Shown here piece by piece: positions 5,754-7,887 of a stretch of DNA of 7,887 nt. The notes beneath the pieces were generated by a model. It searched no databases, was not told where the DNA came from, and saw only the letters and a program-made list of their open reading frames with translations. The first letter of the stretch is position 1. The number at the start of each line of letters is the position of its first letter. The DNA is taken from positions 1 through 7,887 of the forward strand of contig PHEM01000141.1 in assembly GCA_002842935.1 (NCBI GenBank), in the 5' to 3' direction. Source of the DNA: Alphaproteobacteria bacterium HGW-Alphaproteobacteria-13. Lineage in GTDB: Bacteria > Pseudomonadota > Alphaproteobacteria > Sphingomonadales > Sphingomonadaceae. Made by a program: the position numbers and the translations under genes.

Positions 5754-7887
5754 TTAGCGGAACCGCTTCGTCAGATTGAGACCGATCGTGCGCGGCGCCA
5801 GACCGTACGTCGTGGTCAGGCCGCCGGTGTTGCCGCTGCTCGACCGCGTCGTGATCGCCGCCGCGTCGAAGACGTTGTTGACATACAGATGGGCGCTCCA
5901 GCCGCCCTCGATCCCCTGCACGCCCAACCGCGCGTTGAACACGGTATATTCATCGACCTTGCGGCGATAGACGTCGGTCCTGGCGAGCGTCGAATAGGTC
6001 GATCCCACATAGCTGCCGTCGATGCGGATCAGCCCTTCCAGGCTGCTGCTCAGCGGCCACAGATATTCGGCGGACGCACTGACGTTCCACTTCGGCACGA
6101 ACGGCAGGCGGTCGCCCTTGCGGCCCGCGGCGATGACGATCGAGCTGACCTGATCCTCGGACAGCTTGGCGTCGGTATAGCTGACGTTGCCGATCAGCGA
6201 GAGACCCTGGACCGGCGACGCGTTGAGTTCCGCCTCGACGCCCTTGACGCGCGCGGCGCCGACGTTGGAGATCAGGCCGAACACCGAACCCGCGCCGGCC
6301 GTGCGAGCGGACACCTGCATGTTCGTCCAGTCGATCTGATAGCCGGTCAGGTTGAAATAGATGCCCCGGATCGGCTGGCTCTTCAGCCCGATTTCATAGT
6401 TCCAGAGGCTGTCCGCGCTATAGCCCGCCAGCGCGACGGGCAGGCCGTTGGCCTGGTTGACGCCGCCGGGACGGAAGCCTTCCGCCGCCTGGGCATAGAT
6501 CATCAGGTTGCGGCTGAATTCATAGGCCAGGTTGAACTTGAAGACGAAGCCGTTTTCCTTGGAGCGCGCCTCCTGATAGGGGATGGCGACCGAGGCGTAA
6601 TGGATCTGTCCCTTGTCGACGACGCCGCCCACTGTCTTGTCATATTCATACCAGCGCGTGCCCGCCGTCGCGGTCAGGTTTCCAAGCTCATAGGACAGTT
6701 CGGCGAACAGCGCCTTCTGCTTCAGATGGTCGCTGATCGTGCGGTCGTAATAGATATTGTCCGAAATGAACGGCAGCAGCTGGCCATTGCGCGGATCGGC
6801 GGCGAGCAGCGTCGAACGCACCGTCGTCTTGCGATCCTCGATATAGCCGCCGAACGTCCAGTTGAACGGCCCGCCATCGGCGGAGCTGAGGCGGATCTCG
6901 TTCGTCCAGTTCTCGACGCCCTGCGGCTGATAGAGGCTGGAATAGAGAATCGTGTTGGTCACATCCAGATAGGAGTCAAGCTGGTCGGCCGAACAGGTCG
7001 CCGTCGTGTCGCGGAGCAGATATTGCGCACAGCCCGCCGCCGTATTGCGGCCGTTGAAATTGTCGCTGACATCGTTGACGACGATGCGGTCGCGATCGAA
7101 ATAGGTCGACACCGCCGTGAACACCACGGGACCGAAATCATAGCGAAGGGTTCCGCTGAAGATGCGGTTGGTGTCGTAATTGCCCGACTTCGACCGGCCG
7201 TTGGTGACGTGACGCTGTCCGGTTTCCGAAATCCAGCGGCTCGAATCCGTCGTCACCTTGGCATAATGGGCGGCGAGGTCGATCGTCAACTCCTCGGTGG
7301 GCGTGAAGCGCAGCAAGGCGCGGCCGCCATAGGCATGGCCGTCGTTGATGTCCTTGGTGCCATAGAAACTGTTGTCGATATAACCGGCGAACTGCTGATA
7401 ATTGCCGACCACGCGCAGCGCGAGCTTGTCGGCGGCGATCGGAAGGTTGATCATTCCATCGACCGACGCGCCGGGGCTGCCGCCCTTCACGGCGAAAATG
7501 TTGAAGTTGCCCGCGCCCTCGATCCGGTCCGCCTTGGGCTTTTCATAGATGATGCGGACGGTGCCGCCCATCGAACCCGATCCGTACAGCGTTCCCTGCG
7601 GGCCGCGCAGCACTTCGGCGCGCTCGACGTCGAAAACACGGAAGTCGGGCGTGCTGCCCGCAGCGTCGCTCGACGTGCCCACGGAACCGGACACGGGCGA
7701 TTCGTCATAATAGACGCCCACGGTCGGCTCGCCCGCCCCGACGATGCCGCGCAGGATGACACGCCGGTTGCCCGGACCATTGTCGACGATGCGCAGGCTC
7801 GGCGTGTCCTGCGTCAACTGCGTGAAGCTCGTCGTACCGGCGCGCTCCAGCGAATCGCCGGTCACGGCGGAGATGGCGAGCGGCGTG
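5754..7887 (-). CDS. TonB-dependent outer-membrane receptor, N-terminus outside the window
   Basis: The frame is open to the right edge, giving 710 residues. The GTG at 7865 is internal, since coding similarity continues upstream as TPLAISA. The signal peptide, TonB box and first plug strand are missing because the window ends. The plug domain is clear: LTQDTPSLRIVDNGPGNRRV, then RGI, and RAEVLRGPQGTLYGSGSMGG (the conserved plug motif, at about 7625-7567). The rest is a 22-strand-type beta-barrel with alternating aromatic strands, NVSYTDAKLSEDQ and YVNNVFD blocks, and a C-terminal strand TIGLNLTKRFR that fits the outer-membrane insertion signal, although it ends in Arg after Phe. Two cysteines eleven residues apart (codons at 7031-7029 and 6995-6993) lie in a probable extracellular loop and could form a disulfide. 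It is of the Oar/FecA-like type abundant in sphingomonads. The substrate is unknown; the downstream enzymes suggest an amide or peptide. Confidence 0.95.
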   Translation of the reverse strand, partial: TPLAISAVTGDSLERAGTTSFTQLTQDTPSLRIVDNGPGNRRVILRGIVGAGEPTVGVYYDESPVSGSVGTSSDAAGSTPDFRVFDVERAEVLRGPQGTLYGSGSMGGTVRIIYEKPKADRIEGAGNFNIFAVKGGSPGASVDGMINLPIAADKLALRVVGNYQQFAGYIDNSFYGTKDINDGHAYGGRALLRFTPTEELTIDLAAHYAKVTTDSSRWISETGQRHVTNGRSKSGNYDTNRIFSGTLRYDFGPVVFTAVSTYFDRDRIVVNDVSDNFNGRNTAAGCAQYLLRDTTATCSADQLDSYLDVTNTILYSSLYQPQGVENWTNEIRLSSADGGPFNWTFGGYIEDRKTTVRSTLLAADPRNGQLLPFISDNIYYDRTISDHLKQKALFAELSYELGNLTATAGTRWYEYDKTVGGVVDKGQIHYASVAIPYQEARSKENGFVFKFNLAYEFSRNLMIYAQAAEGFRPGGVNQANGLPVALAGYSADSLWNYEIGLKSQPIRGIYFNLTGYQIDWTNMQVSARTAGAGSVFGLISNVGAARVKGVEAELNASPVQGLSLIGNVSYTDAKLSEDQVSSIVIAAGRKGDRLPFVPKWNVSASAEYLWPLSSSLEGLIRIDGSYVGSTYSTLARTDVYRRKVDEYTVFNARLGVQGIEGGWSAHLYVNNVFDAAAITTRSSSGNTGGLTTTYGLAPRTIGLNLTKRFR

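Noticed and set aside
7863..7865. GTG as the start of the receptor gene
   Set aside because: The frame stays open and plug-like to the window edge, and starting there would remove the signal peptide and part of the plug.

Overview
The window reads as a chromosomal segment of a GC-rich alphaproteobacterium, most likely a sphingomonad (Sphingomonas/Sphingobium/Novosphingobium type). This is inferred from high GC with strong GC3 bias, a large TonB-dependent receptor (TBDR) placed directly upstream of exported amidohydrolases, and an Lrp regulator set divergently from a catabolic-looking gene. There is no rRNA, tRNA, insertion sequence, CRISPR array or phage gene.

Layout. Positions 1-111 (minus) hold only the first 37 codons of a gene that leaves the window, possibly the proline catabolic enzyme PutA. 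An AT-rich 118-bp divergent control region (112-229) follows, with a cluster of AATC(G/A)T half-sites, and then an Lrp/AsnC-family regulator on the plus strand (230-685). Everything else lies on the minus strand. In transcription order it is a TBDR (enters from beyond 7887, stops at 5754), a periplasmic amidohydrolase (5664-3979), its tandem paralogue (3892-2258) and an APC-family amino-acid permease (2135-729). The permease converges on the Lrp gene with a 43-bp gap.

How the parts may work together. The four minus-strand genes look like an uptake and cleavage cassette. The TBDR would bring a substrate across the outer membrane. Two signal-peptide-bearing metal-dependent amidohydrolases of the COG1228 (imidazolonepropionase/prolidase-like) type would split an amide or peptide bond in the periplasm. 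The permease would carry a released amino acid across the inner membrane. If the edge gene is putA and the regulator is PutR-like, the locus would fit scavenging of amino-acid- or proline-containing compounds, but the substrate cannot be read from sequence.

Each of the three gaps inside the minus-strand cassette carries a strong GC-rich stem-loop: after the TBDR, after the first hydrolase, and a 13-bp perfect stem after the second. None is followed by a good T-tract. They may set different mRNA levels for receptor, enzymes and permease rather than act as simple terminators. The two hydrolases keep all expected metal ligands and share a long, unusually conserved aromatic-rich segment between the barrel histidines and the catalytic aspartate. 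I consider that the most interesting part of the window.
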